Below, piece by piece: positions 37,097 to 46,346 of a DNA stretch of 64,000 nt (the first letter of the stretch is position 1; every line of letters starts with the position of its first letter). The DNA lies in NCBI GenBank assembly GCA_026388185.1, contig JAPLKG010000008.1:310001-374000 (forward strand), in the 5' to 3' direction. The position numbers and the translations under genes were made by a program. The notes below the pieces were generated by a model. The model worked only from the letters and a program-made list of their open reading frames with translations, was not told where the DNA came from and made no database searches. The stretch is from Candidatus Eisenbacteria bacterium (lineage in GTDB: Bacteria; Eisenbacteria; RBG-16-71-46; JAFGJU01).

Positions 37097-39913
37097 TCAT
37101 CTCGGGAATATGTGCGAGGCGGACTGGCACAGCTTGATGCTCCGACGCGCCAGTTCCTCTCTAGTGGCGGACATGCTAGACGCGACACATAGAGCGTCAG
37201 CCCACACTCGTTCCCCTTGTTCGTGTTGACCGGCATGCCACGCGATGGCACCCTGACCGGTCAGTGCCCGGTACAGCCAAATCCTTATGTCTTTTTCACG
37301 GCAAAGGTCGGCAACGCTCTGATACCACTTTAGCGCCTCTGCCGAATCTCCTTGCACATGCGCAAGCGCTCCCAATTCCATTTCGTATTCAGCAAGCAGT
37401 TCCCCATGCTGCCGCTTTAGTAGCTTGCTGCCGGCCATCTCCAACCATTTGGCTCCTTCCTTGAGATCGCCCCGGACCAGTGCACACCAGCCCAAAGCCA
37501 ATCTTGCCTCTAGAGTATAGTAGAGATCGTGCACGCGTTCGGCCTCACACAAAGCTTCCCGGAAAGCCGCGTCCGTTTGTCCAGGAGTCCAGCCTTCAAG
37601 CAGTGCCCGGTCGTACTCAAGCCAACCGCGGAGCATGAGCAGCCGCGCCTTTTCAAGATGAACCTGCTCCGTTTCACTGAGCTTGGCCGCGAGTTGCAGA
37701 TATGAGTCTGTTTCATCGTATCTGCCGGCAGCTTTGTGGACCGTCGCAATCATGCGCGCGGCGGCAACAATGTGCCGGATATCGTGGGCCTGCCGCGCCT
37801 GTCGTAGGCCCCATGTCGCTTGGCGCATGACCTCCTCGAATTCGTAGCGCGCATAAGCGACTGTGGCCAGTCCAATCAGATTCGCCGCTGCTTCATCGTG
37901 ATGGATCGGCATCCCCCACAGACAAAGACGCAGGGCCTGACAATAGCATCGCTTGGCGCTGACCGTGTCCCCATCGTAGAGATGCAACGAACCCAATTCG
38001 TGCAGTGCTATCGCCCGAATCCGACGCCCTCGCCACCAAGAGGTTCGGGCCAGTGCGTAATTCAATCTCTCGCGCGCCTCTTGGTATTCTCCTCTCAAGC
38101 TGCATATCCTGGCAGCCTGCGTGGCGAGCCCTGCGGCTTGCATCGGACTGTGCTCCGGCTTTTCGAGGTGACGGATCAGGGCGTCGAGACAGTACAGGCC
38201 AGTGTTGCCTTCGCCTTGCTCAACCCAGCGGGTTACGAGGTTCATCTCAGAGTCGAACACGAGATGCCTCAGGTCATGCCACCGCCTTGCCTCAACCAGA
38301 TGCACCGGTAAATGGCGTGTGGCGTAGGGTGACATTGCCTTTGTGTCGGACTCATACTCCTTCCAGCAGGCACTCGCCAGTTGTTGATGCCCGGCCTGCG
38401 TAGAAATCGCGTATTCTAGGCTGTATTTCGCCTCCGTGAGCCAGTCCGCAAGACTGGAGTGAAAGAGTCTGATTCCTTCTTCGCGCCACCTTAGAAACTG
38501 CGCCAGATCGAGCAGGCCACAGCGGACGCCCGGCTCCTCTCCATTGACAGCACTGACCAGGAGTCTCTCGGGAATCGGTTCACGCGCTGCCACGAGGCAA
38601 TTGAGCAGCGGCAATATCTTGAGTTCGTAGGCTTTGATGTCCTTGAACCGTTTCTGGAACAGCGAGTAGTACAGCCCTTTCAGTTCCGGGGGGATTGCCC
38701 CAATGTCCTGATGGCCCAGGCGTCTCTCCGGATCAGTGAGTGCTTCCAGAACCGTGTGGGCATATAGGAAATTGCCTTCAGCCCGTGTCTGCAGGCGAAC
38801 GCATGTCGCCTCCAATTCCGAGTCCGACGAAGCGATCGACTCGATCTGAGAAAGTCTCTGTCGGACGTACGCCGCGACGTCCTCCTGATTTCTCTCTCGT
38901 TCGGCGCTCAGATCGAGGGTCTTGAAGCGGGCCAGGCGGATGAGAATGCTGGATACGGGTCGGGTGGTAACGACGATTCTAAGCCATGCAGGCAGTGTGT
39001 CAGCATGTTCTGCCAACAGGTCAACGATCGTCTCGCCTTCCATGGACGTTGCCTCATCCAGCGAATCCACAACCACTAACCTGGGTCCATCGGGTGCCGG
39101 CATCTTGCGGGTCGGCTCGACGATCAACTCCCGGAAGGCATCATTGGCGTTCGGCCGTCGGGCTTGTGGATAGGCCGGTTCGACTGCGGAATCATAGCCC
39201 TGCAACTCCGAATAGAATTGGGCAACCAGTGATGTCACTAACTCGTATGGATTGAGCGTACGTCTATTTCGGGTTGTGCAAAAGTGGATGCCGATAACAT
39301 GTACAGGCCGCGTTTGACACAACCAGGCAGCAATCGCGCTCTTTCCAGCGCCTGGTTCGCCCACGACAACGAACACTCGATCTGACGCATCATGCAACCA
39401 GTGACTGATTCGTTGTCTCAGCCAATCCCGTCCCACAAAACCGAATCCGTACTGGGCAATCTCAGGCCCGAAGTCAAGTGGGGTCAGACCACTGACGGTC
39501 GGCAGCGCCGGTGGCAACAGGACATCTTCGGCTCCTGCTAGGAATTCGCGCAGGCGACGTAGACCCTCATCATAGTTGCGCGTAAAATCAACCCAGTTCC
39601 GACGAACCAGCGGCAATGTGAACTGAGCATCTGGTGAAACTCGTGCCGGAATCACTGGACGTGGCAACACCAGCGCAAACGCCACTTCATCGCGGCAGAC
39701 GCTATCTTCACGCGTAGCATGTGGCGTCAAGACCGCGACCAGTAGAGACGAATCCAGGATTGCGCGTTCAATGGCAGCGTCCCAAGGCTGGCTGAGCCTG
39801 ATGCCAGACTCATCCCACCACACTACGTAGCCTGTCGTCTCGAGATCGCGTCTCAGCCGTCCGGCAAAAGCCTCACCGTCTGCGTGACCGTAGCTTATGA
39901 ATATCTGCTTCAC
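37097..39913 (-). CDS. TIR-NACHT-TPR STAND protein
   Basis: 938 residues from GTG 39913 (AGGTGG five bases upstream). The frame is open for 49 more codons, but those encode part of a foreign SLOG domain read in the wrong frame. Domains: TIR (about 1-125; KQIFISYGHADGEAF, TTGYVVWWDESGI, with Glu in VCRDEVAFAL), a NACHT/AAA ATPase (P-loop GEPGAGKS, about 185-192; Walker B RLVVVDSLDEA), a helical region, and a C-terminal TPR array (about 560-930). The design is that of bacterial and plant STAND immune receptors: TPR senses, NACHT oligomerises, and TIR consumes NAD (family knowledge). Its upstream SLOG scar shows recombination at this boundary. Confidence 0.85.
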   Translation of the reverse strand: MKQIFISYGHADGEAFAGRLRRDLETTGYVVWWDESGIRLSQPWDAAIERAILDSSLLVAVLTPHATREDSVCRDEVAFALVLPRPVIPARVSPDAQFTLPLVRRNWVDFTRNYDEGLRRLREFLAGAEDVLLPPALPTVSGLTPLDFGPEIAQYGFGFVGRDWLRQRISHWLHDASDRVFVVVGEPGAGKSAIAAWLCQTRPVHVIGIHFCTTRNRRTLNPYELVTSLVAQFYSELQGYDSAVEPAYPQARRPNANDAFRELIVEPTRKMPAPDGPRLVVVDSLDEATSMEGETIVDLLAEHADTLPAWLRIVVTTRPVSSILIRLARFKTLDLSAERERNQEDVAAYVRQRLSQIESIASSDSELEATCVRLQTRAEGNFLYAHTVLEALTDPERRLGHQDIGAIPPELKGLYYSLFQKRFKDIKAYELKILPLLNCLVAAREPIPERLLVSAVNGEEPGVRCGLLDLAQFLRWREEGIRLFHSSLADWLTEAKYSLEYAISTQAGHQQLASACWKEYESDTKAMSPYATRHLPVHLVEARRWHDLRHLVFDSEMNLVTRWVEQGEGNTGLYCLDALIRHLEKPEHSPMQAAGLATQAARICSLRGEYQEARERLNYALARTSWWRGRRIRAIALHELGSLHLYDGDTVSAKRCYCQALRLCLWGMPIHHDEAAANLIGLATVAYARYEFEEVMRQATWGLRQARQAHDIRHIVAAARMIATVHKAAGRYDETDSYLQLAAKLSETEQVHLEKARLLMLRGWLEYDRALLEGWTPGQTDAAFREALCEAERVHDLYYTLEARLALGWCALVRGDLKEGAKWLEMAGSKLLKRQHGELLAEYEMELGALAHVQGDSAEALKWYQSVADLCREKDIRIWLYRALTGQGAIAWHAGQHEQGERVWADALCVASSMSATREELARRSIKLCQSASHIFPR

Positions 39914-40110
39914 TGCCGCCACCTTCGACTGCACCAACGGAAGCGCCGAATGCCAAGGCCATTCTGTACCCCGCTGCGGCGACGCTGCCCCGTTGATACC
40001 CAGAACCTTGACCGTTAATGGAATAATATCAGAGGTCACGGTGTCAATCCAATACTCCATTGGCTTCAGCAGGCTGGATTCCTCCGTGTCTGAGCGGCAG
40101 ATTTTTGGGT
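39905..40110 (-). pseudogene. frameshifted SLOG-domain fragment
   Basis: Minus-strand sequence aligns with the SLOG part of the RelA/SpoT-SLOG-RyR gene (29507-29700). MEYWIDTVTSDI and VKVLGI match one frame; after a one-base deletion near 39985-39995 the next frame reads SVAAAGYRMALAFGASVGAV, matching SIAAAEYRIALALGAVVGIV. On both sides of the indel the DNA alignment is ungapped for 40-60 bases. It is a remnant of a second SLOG gene, fused by recombination to the start of the TIR-NACHT-TPR gene. Confidence 0.8.
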
Positions 40111-40202
40111 ACCACCGGAAAGGCCCTTCCCTGAGCTTAAGAATCGACTAGCCCACGGCAGTTGTAGTTGTGTTGCTGTAGGCACATGATGGATGTCTTC
40201 CA

Positions 40203-40231
40203 TTGTGTTAGCGGTATTCTAGTGATATATT
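40203..40231 (+). promoter_or_regulatory. candidate promoter of DUF4062-TPR gene
   Basis: TTGTGT (40203-40208), a 17-base spacer and TATATT (40226-40231), about 100 bases before the ATG at 40330. Confidence 0.45.
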
Positions 40232-40329
40232 GCAGGATGCGCAGTGTGAACGTAGTTGGTGAAGTGAGTCGGCATCCATCAGCACATCGATTTCATGAGT
40301 CTGTTCTCGTCCTTTCTGGGGAGTAATTC

Positions 40330-42492
40330 ATGGCAATTACTAAGAAGGAAGTGTTCATCAGCTCGAATTTCGACGAGTTTCCTGATTTGAGAAGAGAGCT
40401 GAGGGATCTGATCAACTCCAATCGTATCTTTTCTATGCAAGCAATAGATCTAAATGAAAATCGTGCCATTGGCCGACCCCCCCTCGTAAACAGCATTGAT
40501 GCAGTCAAACGATCAGAAGTCATGGTTCTTCTTGTCGGTGAACAATATGGCGGAATCCCTTCCGGAGAACATCTTAGCTATTGTCACCTTGAGTATCGTG
40601 CTGCTCTCGAGAGCGATTGCGGAAGTGTCATTCTGCCGTATTTTTTTGGCTCTGAACCTGACGGAATGCGAAGAGGCGCGAGCGATCCCAGACTGTCCAC
40701 CTGGCAGAGAGAGATTCTTGACAACCACACAGTTGCATTTTATCAGACCGCGTCTGTGGATTGGCCTGCTGTTGCTCAGTTGATATTCCAGGATGTTCAG
40801 AAAGCGCAGTACGATCTACTAACCGGAACTGATCAGATGGAGGTGGATGCAGCCGATGATACCGACAAGGAGTTCGGAGCTTTGGACCTGGCATCTCTGA
40901 CCGTCGAAGAGTTAGCGTACCTGGAACGGCGATCTGGCGTCGATCCTTCCAATCTAGGAGAAGAAAAACTGAGGAGCAAGATTGATCTTGCCACAATGCC
41001 GGCAAGAGCAGCGGCCTTGGAACAAAGAGCAGAAGCCCTTCGGGCACTCAAGCTCGGAGAACGAAAACTTGCCGTAGAACACCTCCGTCGGGCACTCCAA
41101 CAACGCCCACTAGACATGGAAGTCAATTACTGGCTTTCTCGTCTTCTAGTTTCAACCGGAAGACGAAAGGAGTGCAAGGAAGCTGTGCAGCTTGCACTGC
41201 GCTCCGCAAACCTAGCTACGCATGAAGAGCCCCCGCGTGATGTTCGCGCTGCTGCAGCTTACATAGTAGCATCTCAAGCTGAAGCCAAAATCCGAAATCT
41301 GGAGTCAGCACTGAGATACGCGGAAGCGGCCAATCAGATTGCTCCATGGTTTGCGGCCCCTTATATCCAGCTTGCCTGCGTCTATGCTCTGCAAGACGAT
41401 CTAGACGCGGCCTTCAAATCCGCTGGAGAGGCTTTCAATCGACATCCTGTGAGTATACTGAAGTTAAATCGGGAACCCTTATTCCAACGCGTCTCCCCCC
41501 AGTTTCGGGAGTTCAAGCAAGATCTTCGCGGGAAACTGCAGGCGAAATTGAGAGCTATTCTAGACGCAGAGCTACAGATACTCTCAAGCTTGTCCTTGGA
41601 TCCAGATGCTGAGGTTAGAAAATCTGAGGTCGGCAGTGTCATGGCCAGACTGGGCTCCATGACAATTATGGATTTGGTACATCAAGGGAGATCGTCGGGA
41701 AAGAACTGCCTCCGTTGGCTTCAGGGTGAGCTCGTAGAGATACGAACTATGCGGGAGCAAGATGCAAAGCGTGACACCATGAGGCGAGCGGATCTTCTTG
41801 CACTCGAAGATCAGTGGACGCAGGAGCATCCTCTCCCAGAAGTCGACCCAAAGGAAGCCAAACCGTACTATATCGTTCTAACGACCATTGTGCTTTCGAT
41901 TGTAGGTCTATTTGTTGGCATTGGGTTCGGGAAGGCAATGCTATTCGTCGTGCTCTCTCTCTTGGGCATTGCGAATGACATTCGCAGGATTCTTCAACGG
42001 AAGGGCAAGAAGCGGCTTGCAGAGGAAGAAAGAAACTCGCTGCTGGCACGCCATAAAAGCAAAGTGGAGGCAGAGAGACGTGACAGGCAGCAAGAAATCG
42101 AGAACGAGAAAGCCGAACATCGCCGGCGAATATCTGTGTTTGAAGATAACGTGCGCCTTTTTGAAACGACCGTTGTCAGGTGGAACATGTTCAGCCCCAG
42201 CGTTGGAAACAAAGGCGCGAAGCAGGGAGACATAATCAGAGTTAGTGTCCTGGAGCCTGAGCGCGCCGACAAACCCGTAACAGATTCACAGTTGCTTCCT
42301 CCGGATCTGCTCGGCTCCGCTCTTATGCCCTGGTTCGCGAAGACTCCAAAGGCTGAGGTGAGCTCGAGCAGGGAGACCTCCGAGGTCCCGAGTGCCGCTG
42401 CAGAGCCGCAATATCAACTCTTTCGTATTTTAAGCGCGACCCGCGACAAGGTTGCAGCAGCAAGATGGGCTGTGTACCAAAGCAAGGACTGA
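40330..42492 (+). CDS. DUF4062-TPR protein with two membrane helices
   Basis: 720 residues, ATG 40330 with GGGGAG eight bases upstream. DUF4062 (about 2-110; KEVFISSNFDEFPDLRREL, SEVMVLLVGEQYGGI), then a linker, TPR-like helices (about 235-400), a helical region, two adjacent membrane segments (about 513-535 and 538-556) and a charged coiled coil (about 560-620) before a soluble tail. There is no NACHT ATPase, so this is a different DUF4062 architecture from the 23843 gene. It is probably anchored to the inner membrane with both ends in the cytoplasm. An HAD phosphatase gene follows after 50 bases, likely an operon. Function is unknown; a stress or defence role is inferred from context. Confidence 0.75.
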   Translation: MAITKKEVFISSNFDEFPDLRRELRDLINSNRIFSMQAIDLNENRAIGRPPLVNSIDAVKRSEVMVLLVGEQYGGIPSGEHLSYCHLEYRAALESDCGSVILPYFFGSEPDGMRRGASDPRLSTWQREILDNHTVAFYQTASVDWPAVAQLIFQDVQKAQYDLLTGTDQMEVDAADDTDKEFGALDLASLTVEELAYLERRSGVDPSNLGEEKLRSKIDLATMPARAAALEQRAEALRALKLGERKLAVEHLRRALQQRPLDMEVNYWLSRLLVSTGRRKECKEAVQLALRSANLATHEEPPRDVRAAAAYIVASQAEAKIRNLESALRYAEAANQIAPWFAAPYIQLACVYALQDDLDAAFKSAGEAFNRHPVSILKLNREPLFQRVSPQFREFKQDLRGKLQAKLRAILDAELQILSSLSLDPDAEVRKSEVGSVMARLGSMTIMDLVHQGRSSGKNCLRWLQGELVEIRTMREQDAKRDTMRRADLLALEDQWTQEHPLPEVDPKEAKPYYIVLTTIVLSIVGLFVGIGFGKAMLFVVLSLLGIANDIRRILQRKGKKRLAEEERNSLLARHKSKVEAERRDRQQEIENEKAEHRRRISVFEDNVRLFETTVVRWNMFSPSVGNKGAKQGDIIRVSVLEPERADKPVTDSQLLPPDLLGSALMPWFAKTPKAEVSSSRETSEVPSAAAEPQYQLFRILSATRDKVAAARWAVYQSKD

Positions 42493-42542
42493 CACTCGTA
42501 TCCCCCTCTTGCCAAAGACATAAAGCATTCGGGGTGTGAAGA

Positions 42543-43097
42543 ATGGACCCACTACTTCTGATACTTGATTTGGATAATACCCTGATCTGCACGTGCGAGA
42601 AGCCGCTTTCGAGGCCAGCAGATTTCACCTTCGGCGAATACCACATGTATAAGCGTCCTGGCCTAGAGGCATTTCTTGAAGCCTGTCGAGGACAGTTTAG
42701 GGTAGCCGTTTGGACGTCTGCTACGTCCTCTTACGCTGGGTGTGTCATCAGTCACCTATTTCCGCCCGGCTACGACCTTGAGTTTCTATGGACGAGAGAG
42801 AGATGTACACCCAGGTATAATGCCGAGACTCGCGAGCTAGAGTATCTCAAGGACTTGAAGAAGGTGCGTCGTAGCGGCTATCGCCTCGAAAGGGTATTGA
42901 TTGTAGACGACAGCCCTGGTGTTCTGCAGCGGAGCTATAGTAACGTGATATCGATCAGGCCCTTTACAGGTTCTGCCGATGATGCGGAGCTTGAGTACTT
43001 GCTGCCCTACCTTGACAGGCTATCACATCTTGAGAATGTACGCGTTGCCGAGAAGCGAAGCTGGAGGGGACTGATGAGAGGGCCAGGTTCCACCTAG
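42543..43097 (+). CDS. HAD phosphatase of the FCP1/NIF (NLI-interacting factor) type
   Basis: 184 residues from ATG 42543. The HAD nucleophile motif LDLDNTL is near the N-terminus (about residues 8-14), the Ser/Thr motif in VAVWTSATSS, and the last acidic motif in VLIVDDSPG. The pattern KRPGLEAFLE and the overall length match the NIF/FCP1 class, better known as eukaryotic Ser phosphatases, with scattered bacterial homologues. It lies 50 bases after the DUF4062-TPR-2TM gene, so it may dephosphorylate that protein or its signal (inference). Confidence 0.82.
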   Translation: MDPLLLILDLDNTLICTCEKPLSRPADFTFGEYHMYKRPGLEAFLEACRGQFRVAVWTSATSSYAGCVISHLFPPGYDLEFLWTRERCTPRYNAETRELEYLKDLKKVRRSGYRLERVLIVDDSPGVLQRSYSNVISIRPFTGSADDAELEYLLPYLDRLSHLENVRVAEKRSWRGLMRGPGST

Positions 43098-43130
43098 CCT
43101 TGCATCAACCTAACCGTGCTTTCACGATCC

Positions 43131-45317
43131 TCATTCTCGGGTATCCTGACCCCCGTCGCGCATGAATAGAAGTACCCAATCGTCGAAATGCTTACTGGCA
43201 AGCTCAGGAGGTGGCGGAACAAGGTTTGGGGAGACCAATGGCACAGGGTCGATGAAATCCAGCCCTCGGGTTGATAGGGCACATCTCCACTCCATCTCCA
43301 CCCACTTGGATGCCTTGGCATGGCTCGACCAGAAAAGGTAGAAGATATCCTGGGCCGGAATGACATTCACTAGCTCTTTCGCCCAGTACTGGCCAGATCG
43401 AAGTTCCACCGAGTCCACCCAAACCTTGAGCTCGGTTGATGTTTTCTGCATCCCTTGGAGGCGTGCGCCAACTGCCTTCTTATCCTGGCTGGCGTAGCAG
43501 ACGAATGCTTTGCGATGCCTTTTCTCACTCGAAGCAAGAACCTCCTCCGTCTTCGTGCTGCCAGGGCTGCCCACTTCTACGACAAACGACAACCGTGCGA
43601 TTTCTAACCCAGCGACACGAATTGAAGCAGTCCCTTGCTTTTCGCCAAGCGATACGCCTTCGGGGGCACTCGCAAGGAACGTCGCATTACCCATGCTCCC
43701 AACCCACAGGATGGTATCCTCCGGGTTAGGAATGATGAACCCTTCCAAGTTCAGCACCACCGTTAGCACAGTACCTCTTGAGATCAGAGCGGGACCCTTT
43801 GTGCGAAAACGGACCGGCTTTCCCTCCGCTTGCGCCTGCGCTCGCTTGAGAAGCAGTTCACGCTGTTTCTCAAGGTGAGCCCATATGTCGATGACAAACT
43901 TAGCTCCTCTCGCAACGACGGGCGGCGATGTCACTGAAAAATGTACTTGGTCAAGGGTCTCCTTAGGAGCTCCCGGTGAGCCTCGACGAAACAAGGTTCT
44001 CAGATATCCTGCTGGTTCGCGTCTAGGCCAAACGGAAGGCTGCCTGCCTTCTTGTCTGGTGTCCCCCTGGCCTGAGAGGATATGCTGCACAGCTTTGAGA
44101 TTTCTCTCAATGGCCTTGTCCTTGGGCTCCAAGCTCCGTGCGTCTTGCAGCAAACGGGCAGCCCCTCGCATGTCCCCCCTGCGCACCGCGTCGTATGCTA
44201 TCTGATTGAGACAAACTGCCCTGAGACGGCTCACTCCGCTAGATTGGACGAAGTCCCGTGCCACCATATCGACTTCAGCCACAGCCCCCTCAAAATCCTT
44301 GCACCTGAATCTAGAGAAAGCCTCTCGGAGAGCTTTCTCGTTACGGACGTGCGTCATACCTTGCTCGATTTCGTCGCAACCAGGTTTGCATTGAGATGCT
44401 TGGTGCAGTTGCTTGTCCGCTTCGTCAAACTCTTCACGTTCGATGGCTCGGAAAGCGAGGAAGCAATGAGATAACCCAAGCAACAGATGGTATCGGGGAG
44501 AAGCTTTCAACGATTGGCTTAGCCCGCATGCTTCTCGAAGAGCGACCTCAGCTTCCTTTTCAGAGCATTGAGCGGCGGAGTGAAGCCTGGAGGAAATCTC
44601 CGCCCATACTAATTGGGGAGTGGATGTTTCGGATGGAGCAGCGCTCATCATAGGCAGTCCAAAGAAACACCCGGCCCGGCGATCGCCACGAAAGTAGCGA
44701 TCAGTCAATAGCCTAACAATCTGACTCACGAGAGTTAGTTTCCTATTGACGTCTCTCCAACGCGAAAAGTCGAATTGTTCCCAGGCAGCCAGGCCCACGG
44801 GTTCTAGTTCTGCGAGTGTCTGCCTGATATCTTCGAGCAGGGGCTCATGCTTGAACCGTTCCAAAACGGCCCTCGTAGTCTCTGCAATCCGCTTGAACTC
44901 TTCGTAGCTTGGTCGAAACAGCCCTTGTCGAGCCAGCGCAGCACCATCCATCAGCTCAAGGCCTGATAACACGCCCTCGACATGAAGGGCAACAAATTCC
45001 ACAATGCTCTGCAGTTCGGTTGAAGAAAAAGACCCTGACGGATCGTTCACAGAGACTGGAACCAAGGGAAGGCGACGGTCGTCAGGGCGTTCCATTCTCA
45101 GAGCTGCAAGATCACCATCCGAAGTTTCCGTCGTAAGAGCAACAAGCAAGCAACAATCTGCGCTATCTTCTCGTCTGGTTGCATCACGGCTGGCGCCAAG
45201 TGAACCTTGGCGAAGAACAAGCTGGCTTGGGATGCCTCGGTCTTCTAAGGCTGAAGACATCCGCTGAGCGACTTGTCCATGGACTTGGCGATAGCTGATA
45301 AGAACCCATTTCCTCAT
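43131..45317 (-). CDS. TPR protein with degenerate N-terminal TIR-like and C-terminal TIR domains
   Basis: 728 residues from ATG 45317 (AAGGTG upstream). The N-terminus (KWVLISYRQVHGQVA, then CCLLVALTTE) resembles a TIR-like or related fold but is poorly conserved. TPR-like helices follow (about 250-420), then a beta-sandwich segment (about 455-590; VHFSVTSPPVVARGAKFVID, LEGFIIPNPEDTILWVG) often found beside bacterial TIR domains, and a C-terminal TIR_2 domain (about 600-725; KAFVCYASQDKKAVG, ELKVWVDSVELRSG). Glu in SKWVEMEWRCAL sits at the NADase catalytic position. It is probably an NAD-acting immune effector with its own sensor; this is inference. Confidence 0.72.
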   Translation of the reverse strand: MRKWVLISYRQVHGQVAQRMSSALEDRGIPSQLVLRQGSLGASRDATRREDSADCCLLVALTTETSDGDLAALRMERPDDRRLPLVPVSVNDPSGSFSSTELQSIVEFVALHVEGVLSGLELMDGAALARQGLFRPSYEEFKRIAETTRAVLERFKHEPLLEDIRQTLAELEPVGLAAWEQFDFSRWRDVNRKLTLVSQIVRLLTDRYFRGDRRAGCFFGLPMMSAAPSETSTPQLVWAEISSRLHSAAQCSEKEAEVALREACGLSQSLKASPRYHLLLGLSHCFLAFRAIEREEFDEADKQLHQASQCKPGCDEIEQGMTHVRNEKALREAFSRFRCKDFEGAVAEVDMVARDFVQSSGVSRLRAVCLNQIAYDAVRRGDMRGAARLLQDARSLEPKDKAIERNLKAVQHILSGQGDTRQEGRQPSVWPRREPAGYLRTLFRRGSPGAPKETLDQVHFSVTSPPVVARGAKFVIDIWAHLEKQRELLLKRAQAQAEGKPVRFRTKGPALISRGTVLTVVLNLEGFIIPNPEDTILWVGSMGNATFLASAPEGVSLGEKQGTASIRVAGLEIARLSFVVEVGSPGSTKTEEVLASSEKRHRKAFVCYASQDKKAVGARLQGMQKTSTELKVWVDSVELRSGQYWAKELVNVIPAQDIFYLFWSSHAKASKWVEMEWRCALSTRGLDFIDPVPLVSPNLVPPPPELASKHFDDWVLLFMRDGGQDTRE

Positions 45318-45398
45318 GAAATCACCTTGGTTCGCCTGGGGGTTAACCCAGGACTATTTCAGATAGGCAATCAGTGACGTAGCATCTTAGGACGTGGT

Positions 45399-46346
45399 TC
45401 ACAGCAGTTCCCATCGCGTGAAGTCGGTCAAGAGCATCATGCTTTCATCTATCGGGACATACTTGCCGGCTTCTTCCTTAACAAACTTCGGAATCTCTAG
45501 CTGCACAATAGCATTAGTCAAACGCGAGGAGATTTCCTTGTCTGCAATCTTGCGACTGATGCTGTCAGTACAGTCTTTGATTATTCTCTCTGCCATGAAT
45601 TGCAGCGCGTATGCCGCTCTGAATGCCGGTCTAACGTACCGACCGCATATCAAGTGAGTCACAGGTGCTATGACCAGTGCGTTATCCTTGTTCAAGTCGG
45701 TCCAGAACTTGCAGTCGCATTTGTGATACATTGAAGATGCGAACGCATAGGCGCAGATTGTCCCGTCGGGGACCTCCTCGCTAGTGCGCTTCTTGAGTAG
45801 CTTCAAATCAGTGACGCGTAACAAGACGTCGTATTCATACTCCATCTTCTTCCAGTCGTGCATCCTCTCACAAATCTTCTGTAGAAAATCATCTTCAGCT
45901 TGAATGTTGCTCAGAAAAGCCTTCAAGTTCTCTGCGAAGTCAAGAGAACCCGGGATACTATTCTCGTAGGAAATGTATCGGAAAACACTAATGTCAAACG
46001 GAAATGTCTCATCGCAAGTGGACTCCCTAACCATAATCAATCGGGACTTGTCTTTTACTGCAGCCGCTACGCCGAGTTCGAAGAAGACATTGGGGTTATA
46101 TTCCGTAACGTCAGCTATTATGACCGCGGCTCGCTGAATGTGGTCCCATATGTCGGCATGTATGATGCCAGGCTGCTGGATGTCCTTCGCGTGGACCGCC
46201 TTGAATCCACATTGTCTTACTATGGCATCAACTGCCTTTCTTATACCCTCGTATTTTGCCTTGAATGGCGAAAGGACGAAGCAGAGTTTTGGGTCCATCC
46301 GAACCTGTCGCTCAAAGAAATCTCTTGGATAGATGACGCTGCTCAT
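45399..46346 (-). CDS. nucleoside 2-deoxyribosyltransferase-like (TIR-like) protein
   Basis: 315 residues from ATG 46346, chosen for GGAGGTGA ten bases upstream instead of an ATG 18 codons earlier. The N-terminal domain (about 15-135; LCFVLSPFKAKYEGIRKAVD, IIHADIWDHIQRAAVIIADV, NPNVFFELGVAAAV) has the deoxyribosyltransferase/TIR-like fold with its conserved Glu. The C-terminal about 180 residues include several Cys (CDCKFWTD) and are not recognised. Such domains bind or cleave nucleosides or NAD and occur in defence islands. It is likely another nucleotide-acting component of the island (inference). Confidence 0.68.
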   Translation of the reverse strand: MSSVIYPRDFFERQVRMDPKLCFVLSPFKAKYEGIRKAVDAIVRQCGFKAVHAKDIQQPGIIHADIWDHIQRAAVIIADVTEYNPNVFFELGVAAAVKDKSRLIMVRESTCDETFPFDISVFRYISYENSIPGSLDFAENLKAFLSNIQAEDDFLQKICERMHDWKKMEYEYDVLLRVTDLKLLKKRTSEEVPDGTICAYAFASSMYHKCDCKFWTDLNKDNALVIAPVTHLICGRYVRPAFRAAYALQFMAERIIKDCTDSISRKIADKEISSRLTNAIVQLEIPKFVKEEAGKYVPIDESMMLLTDFTRWELL

